From Sporosarcina sp. FSL K6-1508 (GTDB lineage: Bacteria; Bacillota; Bacilli; Bacillales_A; Planococcaceae): a stretch of 64,000 nucleotides of DNA. The DNA lies in NCBI RefSeq assembly GCF_038007465.1, contig NZ_JBBOXF010000001.1, positions 643,501 to 707,500 of the forward strand, read 5' to 3'. The notes under the pieces were generated by a model. That model did no database searches and was not told the DNA's origin. It saw nothing but the letters and a program-made list of their open reading frames with translations. The number at the start of each line of letters is the position of its first letter. The first letter of the stretch is position 1. The position numbers were made by a program, and so were the translations under genes. Below are positions 33,530-42,121 of the stretch, in pieces.

Positions 33530-34231
33530 GTCGACAACTGTTTGATAAAGACCATTATTTTTAATGTATTCGTAGCAAGAGCCTGGCAATAAATACTGCG
33601 GTTCTCCCCCCATTGCAAATTCTTCTCGAATATACGTCGAACTTATTTCCATCGCTAGTCCTTTATCTAACAATTGGAATCGACCATCATCATGATTTCG
33701 CAGAATAGGTGATTTTGAAATCGTGCTCAGAATGTCAATCCCGTTTCTAGCCATCACGATAAATTTATTTCGACTTATTAACTCTTCCGCCAATCGCCAT
33801 TCTCCTTTTCCGATATCCACCAACAAATCAGCACCCATGATGAAATAAAAATCTGCATCAGGGAACGCTTCCTTGAAATACTCCATTGTGTAATACGTAT
33901 AGTGATCACCTGGTAATACTTCTAGTTCGTAATCATCCAAGATGAATTTAGGATTATTTTCAATTGCTAACTTAACCATTTCCACTCGATGCTTGTTTTG
34001 CGTTTGCACTTGTTTATCTAACCGTTTGTTAGATGAAGGTAGAAAAATAACATAGTCCAATTTTTTACGATGTGCCACTGTTGAGGCAGTCCACAAATGA
34101 ACGTTGGTCACAGGGTCGAAAGAAGAACCGTATATACCGATTTTCATGCCTTTTTCAAACACTTTCTTGATGTCTTTCCCAGGATTTAGCTCTTGAAGAT
34201 GTGCTTTTAGTTTTTCTGTCTTTTGCATCAT
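33527..34231 (-). CDS. nadD: Nicotinate-nucleotide adenylyltransferase
   Basis: A 234-residue nucleotidyltransferase. The core begins MKIGIYGSSFDPVTNVHLW (the phosphate-binding GSFDPxHxGH motif in variant form, with NVHL), then VIFLPSSN, FIMGADLL and SSTYIREEF (ISST-R signature). It adenylates NaMN to NaAD. About 28 residues precede the usual N-terminus. It is third in an operon with pncA and pncB, so it completes nicotinamide/nicotinate salvage. Its stop codon abuts a topB remnant. Confidence 0.92.
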   Translation of the reverse strand: MMQKTEKLKAHLQELNPGKDIKKVFEKGMKIGIYGSSFDPVTNVHLWTASTVAHRKKLDYVIFLPSSNKRLDKQVQTQNKHRVEMVKLAIENNPKFILDDYELEVLPGDHYTYYTMEYFKEAFPDADFYFIMGADLLVDIGKGEWRLAEELISRNKFIVMARNGIDILSTISKSPILRNHDDGRFQLLDKGLAMEISSTYIREEFAMGGEPQYLLPGSCYEYIKNNGLYQTVVD

Positions 34232-34268
34232 AAGTCATTCCTCCAACGTGTAATTTTGTATTTCTTCA

Positions 34269-35735
34269 TTAGCTATTTAGCTCCTGTACTTTTTCTCGTT
34301 CCTCACGAATATTTCTCATTTTATTATCCCAACATTTCTGACTTAAATCCACAGGATACTGTTCTGGATTCAAGGTACGCTTATATTCATCCCACAGGAG
34401 GTTTAAATTGTCTTTAGCATACGCTTGAATTTCCTGTATAGATGGGGACACATACACAAGTTCCCCCTCTACAAAAATGTCCTGATGTAATTCGATGGCT
34501 TCGAAGTTCGTCACAAACTTCGAGATAAACGTATGGGTCGGGTGGAACATTTTTAACTTTTCTTCCGCTTGCAGATTCTCATCTATCATAGCAATATAAT
34601 CACCTTCAGCACGATTATTCACCGTATTCACAATACGATATACTCTTTTCAATCCAGGCGTCGTTACTTTCTCTGGATTTCCAGATATTTTAATTGTGTC
34701 AACCATATTACCTTTATCATCCTCAATCGCTACCAATTTATAAACAGCACCCAGAGCAGGTTGGTCAAATGCGGTAATTACTTTTGTTCCGACACCCCAC
34801 GCATCAATTTTCGCTCCTTGTGCCTTCAAGTTCATAATGGTTTTTTCATCTAAGTCGTTTGAAGCAACAATTTTCGTTTTTTTAAATCCTGCTTTGTCCA
34901 ATATTTTTCGAGCTTCTTTTGATAAGTAAGCCAAGTCGCCACTATCTAAACGAATCGCATTAAAATTAATGCTGTCTCCCAGTTCTTTCGCTACTTGAAT
35001 TGCGATCGGTACACCAGATCGCAACGTATCATAGGTATCCACTAAAAACGTACATTCTTTATGACGACGAGCGTATTTATGAAATGCCTTGTATTCATCT
35101 TTATACGCTGAAACCATAGAATGTGCATGTGTTCCAGAAACAGGGATACCAAACATCTTACCGGCTCTCACATTACTCGTTGCGGAAAATCCAGCAATAT
35201 ACGCCGCTCTTGTTCCCCACACCGCCGCATCAAACTCATGTGCACGTCGCGTTCCAAATTCCATTACTGGTTGTTCTCCTGCCACTTGTTTGATGCGTGC
35301 TGCTTTTGTCGCGATGAGGGTTTGGTAATTTACAATATTCAAGAGAGCTGTCTCTATCAACTGAGCTTCCGCTAAACTTGCTTCGACTTGTAGAATCGGT
35401 TCATTCGCAAAAACCAATTCTCCCTCTTTCATTGCTCGAATCGTTCCATTAAAGCGCACCGTTTCTAAATAGGCCAAGAAATCTTCTTCATAACCCAATT
35501 CTTCACGTAAATAAGCAAGATCACTATCTGTAAAACGGTAGTCTTGAATAAATTCAATGATTCGTTCCAATCCTGCAAAAATCCCATAACCCGTTTCAAA
35601 AGGCAACTTGCGGAAATAGAGTTCAAACACCGCTCGTTTGTCGTGCATATTATCTTCCCAATACGTTTCCGCCATGTTAATTTGGTACAAATCCGTGTGT
35701 AGTGCTAGCCCATCATCTTGATATTTTTTAGTCAT
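34269..35735 (-). CDS. pncB: Nicotinate phosphoribosyltransferase
   Basis: A 488-residue enzyme: DLYQINMAETYWEDNMHDKRAVFELYFRKLP at the start, EFGTRRAHEFDAAVWGTRAAYIAGFSATSNV (PRPP site region), AIRLDSGDLAYLSKEARKILD and WGVGTKVITAFDQPALGAVYKLV. It makes nicotinate mononucleotide from nicotinate and PRPP. Middle gene of the salvage operon, with a GGAGG box. Confidence 0.95.
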   Translation of the reverse strand: MTKKYQDDGLALHTDLYQINMAETYWEDNMHDKRAVFELYFRKLPFETGYGIFAGLERIIEFIQDYRFTDSDLAYLREELGYEEDFLAYLETVRFNGTIRAMKEGELVFANEPILQVEASLAEAQLIETALLNIVNYQTLIATKAARIKQVAGEQPVMEFGTRRAHEFDAAVWGTRAAYIAGFSATSNVRAGKMFGIPVSGTHAHSMVSAYKDEYKAFHKYARRHKECTFLVDTYDTLRSGVPIAIQVAKELGDSINFNAIRLDSGDLAYLSKEARKILDKAGFKKTKIVASNDLDEKTIMNLKAQGAKIDAWGVGTKVITAFDQPALGAVYKLVAIEDDKGNMVDTIKISGNPEKVTTPGLKRVYRIVNTVNNRAEGDYIAMIDENLQAEEKLKMFHPTHTFISKFVTNFEAIELHQDIFVEGELVYVSPSIQEIQAYAKDNLNLLWDEYKRTLNPEQYPVDLSQKCWDNKMRNIREEREKVQELNS

Positions 35736-35801
35736 TTACTATTCCTCCTTCATAAGGTGGTGGCATCGTCTCTTTAACAGTGCCGCTTCTTTTGTTTATT
35801 T

Positions 35802-36707
35802 CTACAACATGAATTCGGTTGATTTCACAATATGAATGCCAGTATTCTTTTGAAGTTCTTTACATGCATGTTCTGTTGATTCTTCAAAACCAGGGATCGG
35901 ACTCATGCAGTCATCCAACAAATAAATCTTTGATAGCAATTCATGCTTATCTACGTAGTACTCGACTATCTGCCGAACGGATTCCAATACACAGTGAGAT
36001 TTTGCTTCCCCGGCGATAACAATTTTATCGTAAGCGAGTAGGGAATGGAGAAACGCATAATTTGTTCCATCTGTTTCGGCATACTCCGGTTTAATGATGC
36101 CGTACATTTCGCTTAATGGGTCTTGCCCTTTTACAATCTTTTGTATGCTGGACTGCCGTATCAAGGAATGAAAGTGAACCATATTCGAAAACTGACCTTC
36201 TAAGGCCGCACCATGTGTCCCTTCTATGCAATGATAAGGCCATATCAACAATTGTTTTTTTCCTAAACGCTCCAAGTGAACAATGTACGCCAAGCTTTCA
36301 TTTTTTTCTACAGCCATCCACTTTCCTTTTTCAATATCTTCTCTGGTGATGACTGTAAATGGAACAGGATGTTTCCCCTCTGCATCCACCCACCAACTCG
36401 CATGGAATAATTGATGCAATTCATGTGTATCTAACGACAAGGCAATCGTCGTCACCTTATCTAGGTTTTGATAAAGGAAATTAGTTACACGTTCAACATC
36501 CTTATGGGAGTTTGGAACACCTAATTCTCCGTTTTCCATAAAGTCATTTTGAAAATCAATCCCAATGAATAACACCTTTTCAACATCTTCACTTGAAGGT
36601 GTCATTTTCTCCGCATTCGCAAGGACCAGTAATTCATTTAATCCCTTCGTATTCTTACTTCCTACCCTTGAAACATCAACGATTTCCTCAAATTTGGTTT
36701 TCATCAT
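35802..36707 (-). CDS. pncA: Nicotinamidase-family cysteine hydrolase
   Basis: A 301-residue isochorismatase-fold protein: FIGIDFQNDFMENGELGVPNS (catalytic Asp), SLDTHELHQLFHASWW (metal His positions), WPYHCIEGTHGA and VIAGEAKSHCVLESVRQIV (nucleophile Cys). It is longer than typical PncA (about 180-210). It would deamidate nicotinamide to nicotinate for the next gene. ATG at 36707 chosen by spacing from AAGGAG. Confidence 0.85.
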   Translation of the reverse strand: MMKTKFEEIVDVSRVGSKNTKGLNELLVLANAEKMTPSSEDVEKVLFIGIDFQNDFMENGELGVPNSHKDVERVTNFLYQNLDKVTTIALSLDTHELHQLFHASWWVDAEGKHPVPFTVITREDIEKGKWMAVEKNESLAYIVHLERLGKKQLLIWPYHCIEGTHGAALEGQFSNMVHFHSLIRQSSIQKIVKGQDPLSEMYGIIKPEYAETDGTNYAFLHSLLAYDKIVIAGEAKSHCVLESVRQIVEYYVDKHELLSKIYLLDDCMSPIPGFEESTEHACKELQKNTGIHIVKSTEFML

Positions 36708-36736
36708 TTTCAACACACTCCTTTAGTCTTGATTTA

Positions 36737-36762
36737 AATTAACGATTATATATTTGTTAATT
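36737..36762. promoter_or_regulatory. NrtR-type operator before pncA
   Basis: AATTAAC-N12-GTTAATT. The identical arms and spacing recur before the Nudix regulator at 37855-37880, so this is a shared site for that regulator. Confidence 0.7.
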
Positions 36763-36837
36763 GTTATGCGGAGAAATAAAATCTACTACCGTTTCTTTAA
36801 TTTAAGATAAACTTTGGACGCCTTATTGCCTGCAAGA

Positions 36838-36950
36838 AGCCACTGAAAAAGTCCTATTTCCTTCAATTCCGTTGATTTCCGTTCCGAGCGGACGCTTTCC
36901 ACTACAATCAACTAGTTCTTACTATAAAAAAGAACTTTTTCAGTGCCCTC
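36838..36950. repeat. MITE or IS1182-type remnant
   Basis: CACTGAAAAAGT at the left end and ACTTTTTCAGTG at the right end face each other. Between them lies CGTTGATTTCCGTTCCGAGC followed by GGACGCTTTCC, a sequence common in dispersed elements of Planococcaceae and Bacillaceae. No transposase is left. Confidence 0.55.
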
Positions 36951-37015
36951 GCCTGCAACAGGAGGCATTCATGTTTCATTGATTCACACGTTCACGTACA
37001 TACTCATTCACACAT

Positions 37016-37825
37016 TCAGCGCCAAATCGAAGGGGTAATGTCTACATCTACAAATCGGTATAATTTAGTTGGTCGTTTCGTAGTGCTTGTCGGTTCTGCT
37101 GTTTTAGGAACTTGATTTTTGTCTAACGCTTCTACGATAAAAGGCAGACTTGGTGCTTTCCTAAAGAACCCAGGCTTACTATTCACAACAGGGTCATTAA
37201 TAATCGCAAGCAACACCTGGCGCAAATCTTCCAACTTGAATTCTTCTGTTAAAAAGTTTTTAACCACCGTTGTTTGAAACACATCTTTTCGAACGGCTTC
37301 CAAAGCATCTTTAATCACTTGGTAATGGTCAAAAGCCAAGTCTAACGCAAAGACTTCATCAATCGTGAATAATTGAACATCGTCTGCATCATCAGCAGCT
37401 TCCCTGCTTTCGATGTTTTCTTCAGGAACAATTGCGTAATGAGCATTAGATATGATCCATCCGCGTTTATCTCTACCTAATTTGTCATACACACCATAGT
37501 GTTCGATGTGAATGCCGTCTACACCAGTTTCTTCTTTTAGTTCCCGCTTAGCCGCTTCGTAAGCTGTTTCTTCTGGATGGATAAACCCTCCTGGTAAAGC
37601 CCATTTTCCGCCTTCGATATTAGGTTCACCTTCTGCATCGAACGCTGCCCGCTTAATCAACATCAAAGCTAATGAGTGAGTAGAGGCCGATTGACTTTCA
37701 ACAGTCGATTCCTCATTTGGGATTAACGTAAATATCGCAATATCACTTGTATACCCATCCGGCGTTCTGTACTGACTCGAATCATACTGTTGTAGTGCTT
37801 CTTCTTCTGTTTTAAATGTAGACAT
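37016..37825 (-). CDS. NrtR-type Nudix regulator of NAD salvage
   Basis: A 269-residue protein. The Nudix domain has the complete catalytic box (GFIHPEETAYEAAKRELKEE, then TGV; G-x5-E-x7-REUxEExGU). A C-terminal winged-helix-like domain follows (LEDLRQVLLAIINDP, PSLPFIVEAL, TKLYRFVDVD), as in NrtR. NrtR proteins repress NAD genes and let go on binding ADP-ribose. It lies beside pncA-pncB-nadD and shares an operator with them. The intact box suggests that hydrolase activity may remain. Confidence 0.88.
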   Translation of the reverse strand: MSTFKTEEEALQQYDSSQYRTPDGYTSDIAIFTLIPNEESTVESQSASTHSLALMLIKRAAFDAEGEPNIEGGKWALPGGFIHPEETAYEAAKRELKEETGVDGIHIEHYGVYDKLGRDKRGWIISNAHYAIVPEENIESREAADDADDVQLFTIDEVFALDLAFDHYQVIKDALEAVRKDVFQTTVVKNFLTEEFKLEDLRQVLLAIINDPVVNSKPGFFRKAPSLPFIVEALDKNQVPKTAEPTSTTKRPTKLYRFVDVDITPSIWR

Positions 37826-37854
37826 CCGATTTCATCTCCTTTTTCCCACTCTCC

Positions 37855-37880
37855 AATTAACAATTACCAAACTGTTAATT
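37855..37880. promoter_or_regulatory. NrtR-type operator before the Nudix regulator
   Basis: AATTAAC-N12-GTTAATT, same as at 36737-36762. The flanking bases extend it to a 9-bp-arm inverted repeat (CAATTAACA / TGTTAATTG). Confidence 0.7.
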
Positions 37881-38000
37881 GAATTATATATCAGGTAAAT
37901 AATAAAAGCAAGAAAAACATTCATATCTATTAGTTTGGTTTTAAGGTTCATCAATATCGAATAAAAAGTTATGTACGACACACCAAAATAATCACAAAAC

Positions 38001-38028
38001 TTGACATCACTAATTATAATGATGTCAA
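38001..38028 (-). terminator. Terminator after the lipoprotein gene
   Basis: TTGACATCA / TGATGTCAA stem, followed on the minus strand by GTTTTGTG. Confidence 0.6.
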
Positions 38029-38061
38029 ATTTCGTTTGAATTCATCAAGATTAACACCAAA

Positions 38062-38958
38062 CTAAGCCTGGTAGGGAGGAAGTTCCATCAATTTCAGCTT
38101 GCCATCGACTCGTTTAACTGTGTAAGTAAACTTATCGGTGATTGTGTCAAACTCCTTTGTCTGGAACAAGGTTCCGTCTTCCTGTTTTAACGTGATCACA
38201 AATGTATATTCGTCCTTGCTTACTTCTGTCTGATCAACAATTTCTTTCAGTGAAAGTTTAGGTATTCGCTTCAAATATTGATCAATTAATCCCCGCTTGT
38301 CACTAGGGTCTGTTTCAGGAAATAAGTTCATGAGTCCTTGATAGCTACCGCCGTATAACTCGACCAACTTTGCAGCATCCAGATTAGCGATAGCCTGCAT
38401 ATATTGCTCCAACGTATCTTGCGGATTCTCAACGACAATTTCATTCTTACCGCCTTCCTGAGAACTTGCTGACGCACCCAATGTTATTTTCTTTTTCCAA
38501 GTTAACTCATTGCCTTCGGAATTTTTGAATAGAAATACAACCTGACCTTCTTCGCCCCTCATCGTATCCGGATATATGAAACCCGAGAATTGTCCATCCC
38601 CACTAATGTAAAATCCATCTTCTCCATTAGCTCCGTGTTCAATGGCCTCTTGAATCGAATTTACAATCCGGTTATCCTTGGAAATCCACTGTATTTCGGC
38701 TAACGCGTATCCTTCTGGGACCTGTTTCACTACGAAATCGAAACTATTTCCCTCTATTGGTTTTGGAGTCTGATCTATAATAATTAATAGTTCATTCTCT
38801 GAATCCGCTGAAGCGTCCTCTGTTTTGGTGGCATTGCCTTGGTTGGTTTCAGATGGCTTCGCGTCTGATGCTTCAGACTCTGATTTCATGGCACAACCAC
38901 TTGTCAAAAGAAGCACGCAAAGAACTGAAATGATATAGCCGTTTTTTTTAGTATTCAT
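38062..38958 (-). CDS. Lipoprotein, unknown function
   Basis: A 298-residue protein from the ATG at 38958 (GAGGAG box). The signal peptide NGYIISVLCVLLLTSGC ends in a lipobox, and a Ser/Glu/Thr-rich linker follows. Two segments come after: a beta-rich part with YPDTMRGEEGQVVFLF and an NTF2-like C-terminus (TLEQYMQAIANLDAAKLVELYGG, then FTYTVKRVDGKLKLMELPP). It sits in the membrane facing out. It overlaps the 3' end of a decayed histidine kinase, so it was probably part of that signalling operon. Confidence 0.85.
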   Translation of the reverse strand: MNTKKNGYIISVLCVLLLTSGCAMKSESEASDAKPSETNQGNATKTEDASADSENELLIIIDQTPKPIEGNSFDFVVKQVPEGYALAEIQWISKDNRIVNSIQEAIEHGANGEDGFYISGDGQFSGFIYPDTMRGEEGQVVFLFKNSEGNELTWKKKITLGASASSQEGGKNEIVVENPQDTLEQYMQAIANLDAAKLVELYGGSYQGLMNLFPETDPSDKRGLIDQYLKRIPKLSLKEIVDQTEVSKDEYTFVITLKQEDGTLFQTKEFDTITDKFTYTVKRVDGKLKLMELPPYQA

Positions 38959-39412
38959 GGGGTTCTCCTCTGCTTTCATATAGGGTAAAAGAAAATGCGA
39001 CGCCTTTATTTCCGAACTCACTATCATGGAGTTCCATGATGTGTTTGACAATCGCGAGTCCCAGTCCGGTCCCTCCAGATTTACGATCCCGCGAATGCTC
39101 AACCCGGTAGAATTGATCCCACACACGACTCAAATCGTTCTCCGGAATGGGCGATCCAGTGTTCTCAATTACCGTGACGACCTTTCCGTAATATGCACGT
39201 TCCTGCAGCTTCTTATCATCCGCTAATTCGATCCCCCAAAAAATATTGGAAGCTACAAACGCCACTGCCTCCAGTTTACCTACGCAAAAATGATCAATGA
39301 ACTCAACGAATCCATCGCTCTGGACAGGCTTAAACGCGATGATTATGGGAAGAATGATAATGATGATAATGAGCCGCCCCGTGATGGAGAAACTTCCGAT
39401 TTTATGTTTCAA
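38948..39412 (-). pseudogene. Sensor histidine kinase remnant with internal deletion
   Basis: The frame keeps an N-terminal start and one membrane segment (ITGRLIIIIIILPIIIAF). A short unclear stretch leads into the C-terminal half of a kinase ATPase domain: VIENTGSPIPENDLSRVWDQFY, then GGTGLGLAIVKHIMELH. The DHp domain with its His and the N box are missing. It cannot be a working kinase. No response regulator gene is beside it. Confidence 0.8.
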
Positions 39413-39592
39413 TTCCGAAGAATATGGTTTTATTTTTACAGCAGACTACCAGAACGAATTGCATAATTGGGTTGTTCAGTAGTCCCTAAGTAACATGAAC
39501 TTATCAGATTGATAAACACGACCCTTGTTATAAGTTCAACTTACGCGAAATAAAGGATAAAACTACGCAATAGAAAACAAAGGAGTAGTAAT

Positions 39593-39952
39593 GTGATTTC
39601 ATTTATTTTAACCTTAAGGAGATTAATGTCAGCGACTGTTAAAATCATTAAAGAACCTATTTTTAAGTCACTAATTGCGACGCTATCAATTATCTTATTA
39701 TCAGGTACGATGTTTTATAAAGGTGCTGAAGGTTGGTCATTACTCGATTCATTCTATTTTTCATTCGTTAGCCTCATCCCAACAGGTGTCAATACTGGGT
39801 TAGTACCCGAAACAGTTTTAAGTAAATGGTTTACCATGATTTATCTCATTGTCGGCGTTGGTGTAATGTTCATGTTATTGATTATCATTGGCCGAGCTGT
39901 AGTAAACATTGAGAAAGAAGAAGAAATACAAATCGATAAGAAAACAAATTAA
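39593..39952 (+). CDS. Two-TM ion-channel-like protein with atypical pore loop
   Basis: A 119-residue protein starting at GTG (AAGGAG box). TM1 is IATLSIILLSGTMFY, followed by the pore helix region SLLDSFYFSFVSLIPTGVNTGLVPET, then TM2 (MIYLIVGVGVMFMLLIIIG). The fold pattern is that of 2-TM potassium channels (Ion_trans_2), but the filter TVGYGD is replaced by PTGVNTG. It has no RCK domain. Ion selectivity is unknown; it may not conduct potassium. Confidence 0.75.
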   Translation: MISFILTLRRLMSATVKIIKEPIFKSLIATLSIILLSGTMFYKGAEGWSLLDSFYFSFVSLIPTGVNTGLVPETVLSKWFTMIYLIVGVGVMFMLLIIIGRAVVNIEKEEEIQIDKKTN

Positions 39953-40435
39953 TTTCCAGTAAACTCTACTATAATTAAAAACTGATTTACTAAAAAGCAA
40001 TTTCCAATTCAAAAGCTTAATTGGTACCTATATCTGCTTATAGTGTAGCTGAATACCCTTCTGTAATTTTATTAAACAAAAGGACGCGTTTGCTAAAGAA
40101 ACAAATGATTAATTGTTGTGGTATATTGTGAAAAAATTTAATGTTGTAGTAGTAAATGAGGTCATATGTTGTACAAAAGGAAGAAAGCTCGTTCTAGGTT
40201 CTGTTACCCCTTAAGCATGTAGTTGACGTAAAGGGGCAGACTGCTCTATTTAACTCAAACCGAAAACAATATTAAAGATGGATACTGAGTAGTATGCCTC
40301 TTATTTATTGTAACAATTTCGTATTTGTATAATAACCAATCCATTTTCCTTGTTTTCCATTGCGGGAGTGTCAATAATTAAATGCATTCTGTAACAAATC
40401 TTTTGCAAATGCTTTATTGCATGGGTAAAGCCCAA
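39953..40435. other. Gap without supported genes
   Basis: AT-rich DNA of about 480 bases. No frame with a good start, no clear hairpin and no recognisable remnant was seen. Confidence 0.5.
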
Positions 40436-40798
40436 CAAATAAACCAGTTAGTTAGTTTGTTCCTTTATAATTGTTTACATCATAGACCCTATTTGCGCAT
40501 TAGATAACACCCTTCATTTATGAGATACTAGTAGTATAAGAACTAGCATTTCTATTATTGAAATCAAAGAGGTGTTCTCATGAAACCGGTCTTCCTAGCC
40601 GAAAAACCAAGCCAAGCGAAGGCATATGCGGACGCTTTTTTTGTGCGAAGGCATGAAGGTTATTTAGAGTTATTGCCCTCCCCTATTTTTTCAGAAGGTG
40701 CGTACATTACATGGGGAGTCGGCCACCTTGTCGAATTGAAGGAACCAAAAGAGTACGATCCGAAATGGGCCAAATGGTCGCTTGCCATTTTACCGTAA
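40436..40798 (+). pseudogene. topB: Recent truncated copy of the topB promoter and 5' end
   Basis: Nearly identical to 50430-50795, including the region from the shared TAATTGTTTACATCAT to the GAGGTGTT box. The frame (40580-40798) matches TopB to residue about 68. It then lost nine bases (AGTTTACCA in the intact copy), and GGAACGC became GTAACGC, making a stop. Homology ends at once after this. The 72-residue product could not be a topoisomerase. Confidence 0.9.
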
Positions 40799-40972
40799 CG
40801 CTTTAGACAGCCATAAAAAACCGTTGCATTATGCAATTCATGCCTGTTGCAGAACATGAAGAGACAAAGATAATCACTAAAGTTAATAGTGGTGATATAG
40901 GGACGGTTTGTATCTAAGGACCAAGTACAGTTGGTTGAAGACTGGAAAAAGGTCGAAAAGATTATTATTAAT

Positions 40973-41293
40973 TTATGTATTGGAATAGCGCTCCGATAGT
41001 TTCTTTTTATGCACATGAAATACTTCTTCTAAAGGGATATCGTACTTGTTCGCAATGACAATTAAGTTTCCTAACACATCCCCTAATTCTTCGGTTAACT
41101 CCTTTTTATTCTCTTCAAACGAACTACACACTTCATCTGGTCTATCTCTGCCAATCTCAAGGGAACGAATAGCCCGCGCGACCTCGCCCGTTTCTTCTGC
41201 TAAAAAGCCGATACGAATAAATATATCTAATTCAGACCAGCCCCTTGCTTCATAATATTCTCTTACCCATTGTTGAAATTCAGTTACGTTCAT
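40973..41293 (-). CDS. MazG-like nucleotide pyrophosphohydrolase
   Basis: A 106-residue all-alpha NTP pyrophosphatase: FLAEETGEVARAIRSLE (first EExxE) and KELTEELGDVLGNLIVIANK (ELxD) are the magnesium-binding motifs. It would hydrolyse (d)NTPs to monophosphates, cleaning abnormal nucleotides. Single-domain form. GGTGG box. Confidence 0.9.
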   Translation of the reverse strand: MNVTEFQQWVREYYEARGWSELDIFIRIGFLAEETGEVARAIRSLEIGRDRPDEVCSSFEENKKELTEELGDVLGNLIVIANKYDIPLEEVFHVHKKKLSERYSNT

Positions 41294-41389
41294 GTGAATC
41301 CACCTTTCGTATAATAGATTAAGCTTAACAAATTATCGGAATTTTTGTATGCTATCTAAGAAAGAATACTAAATTAGGATGTGTATATA

Positions 41390-41971
41390 TTGAAAAGGCT
41401 AGCTGTATTTTGTGGATCAAGTAATGGAGCATCTCCTGTCTATGTCGAAGTAGCAAAACAACTAGGTAAAGAACTGGCTAAACGCAATATTACACTTGTA
41501 TATGGGGGTGCAAGTGTAGGAGTTATGGGGGCGGTTGCAGATTCTGTTCTAGAAATGGGTGGGAAAGTAATTGGAATCATGCCAGATTTTCTAGAAAAAA
41601 GGGAAATATCTCATAATAACCTAACTGAGCTAATTGTAGTGGACTCCATGCATGAAAGAAAAGCAAAGATGGCAGAACTTGCCGATGGGTTTATAGCTTT
41701 GCCAGGCGGGCCAGGAACATTAGAAGAATTCTTTGAGATTTTCACTTGGGCTCAGTTAGGACTTCATCATAAACCTTGTGGACTCTTAAATATTAATCAT
41801 TATTATGATCCCCTTGTTGCTTTATTTAACCATATGTCTGATGAAGAGTTTTTGCATGAAAAATATCGTTCTATGGCACTTGTAGATGTAGAACCAAATG
41901 ATCTACTTGATCAGTTTATTAATTATGAACCACCATCCGTTAAATCTTATATTACTGAAAAACAGACTTAA
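41390..41971 (+). CDS. LOG-family nucleoside monophosphate phosphoribohydrolase (YvdD-like)
   Basis: A 193-residue Rossmann-like protein: LAVFCGSSNGASPVYVEVAK, LVYGGASVGVMGAVADSVLE and the signature ALPGGPGTLEEFFEIFTWAQLG (PGGxGTxxE). Members cleave the N-glycosidic bond of cytokinin nucleotides or AMP/CMP. The TTG at 41390 lies eight bases after AGGATG; GTG at 41381 is the alternative. Function in this cell unknown. Confidence 0.9.
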   Translation: MKRLAVFCGSSNGASPVYVEVAKQLGKELAKRNITLVYGGASVGVMGAVADSVLEMGGKVIGIMPDFLEKREISHNNLTELIVVDSMHERKAKMAELADGFIALPGGPGTLEEFFEIFTWAQLGLHHKPCGLLNINHYYDPLVALFNHMSDEEFLHEKYRSMALVDVEPNDLLDQFINYEPPSVKSYITEKQT

Positions 41972-42121
41972 TCGCTCAAAAACAACAGACCTATATAGAT
42001 TGTACTTATGATTTTGAATGCAAAGGTGACAGTCACTAAACTAAACGCTTTGATTCAAACAAATATGGGTGTGATAAATGAGTGCCTGTGCCCTCAAATG
42101 ATAGACGCAGGAACTCCATCG

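Noticed and set aside
33398..33592. 64-codon ORF as a real gene
   Set aside because: It is the decayed topB fragment running on into the antisense of nadD.
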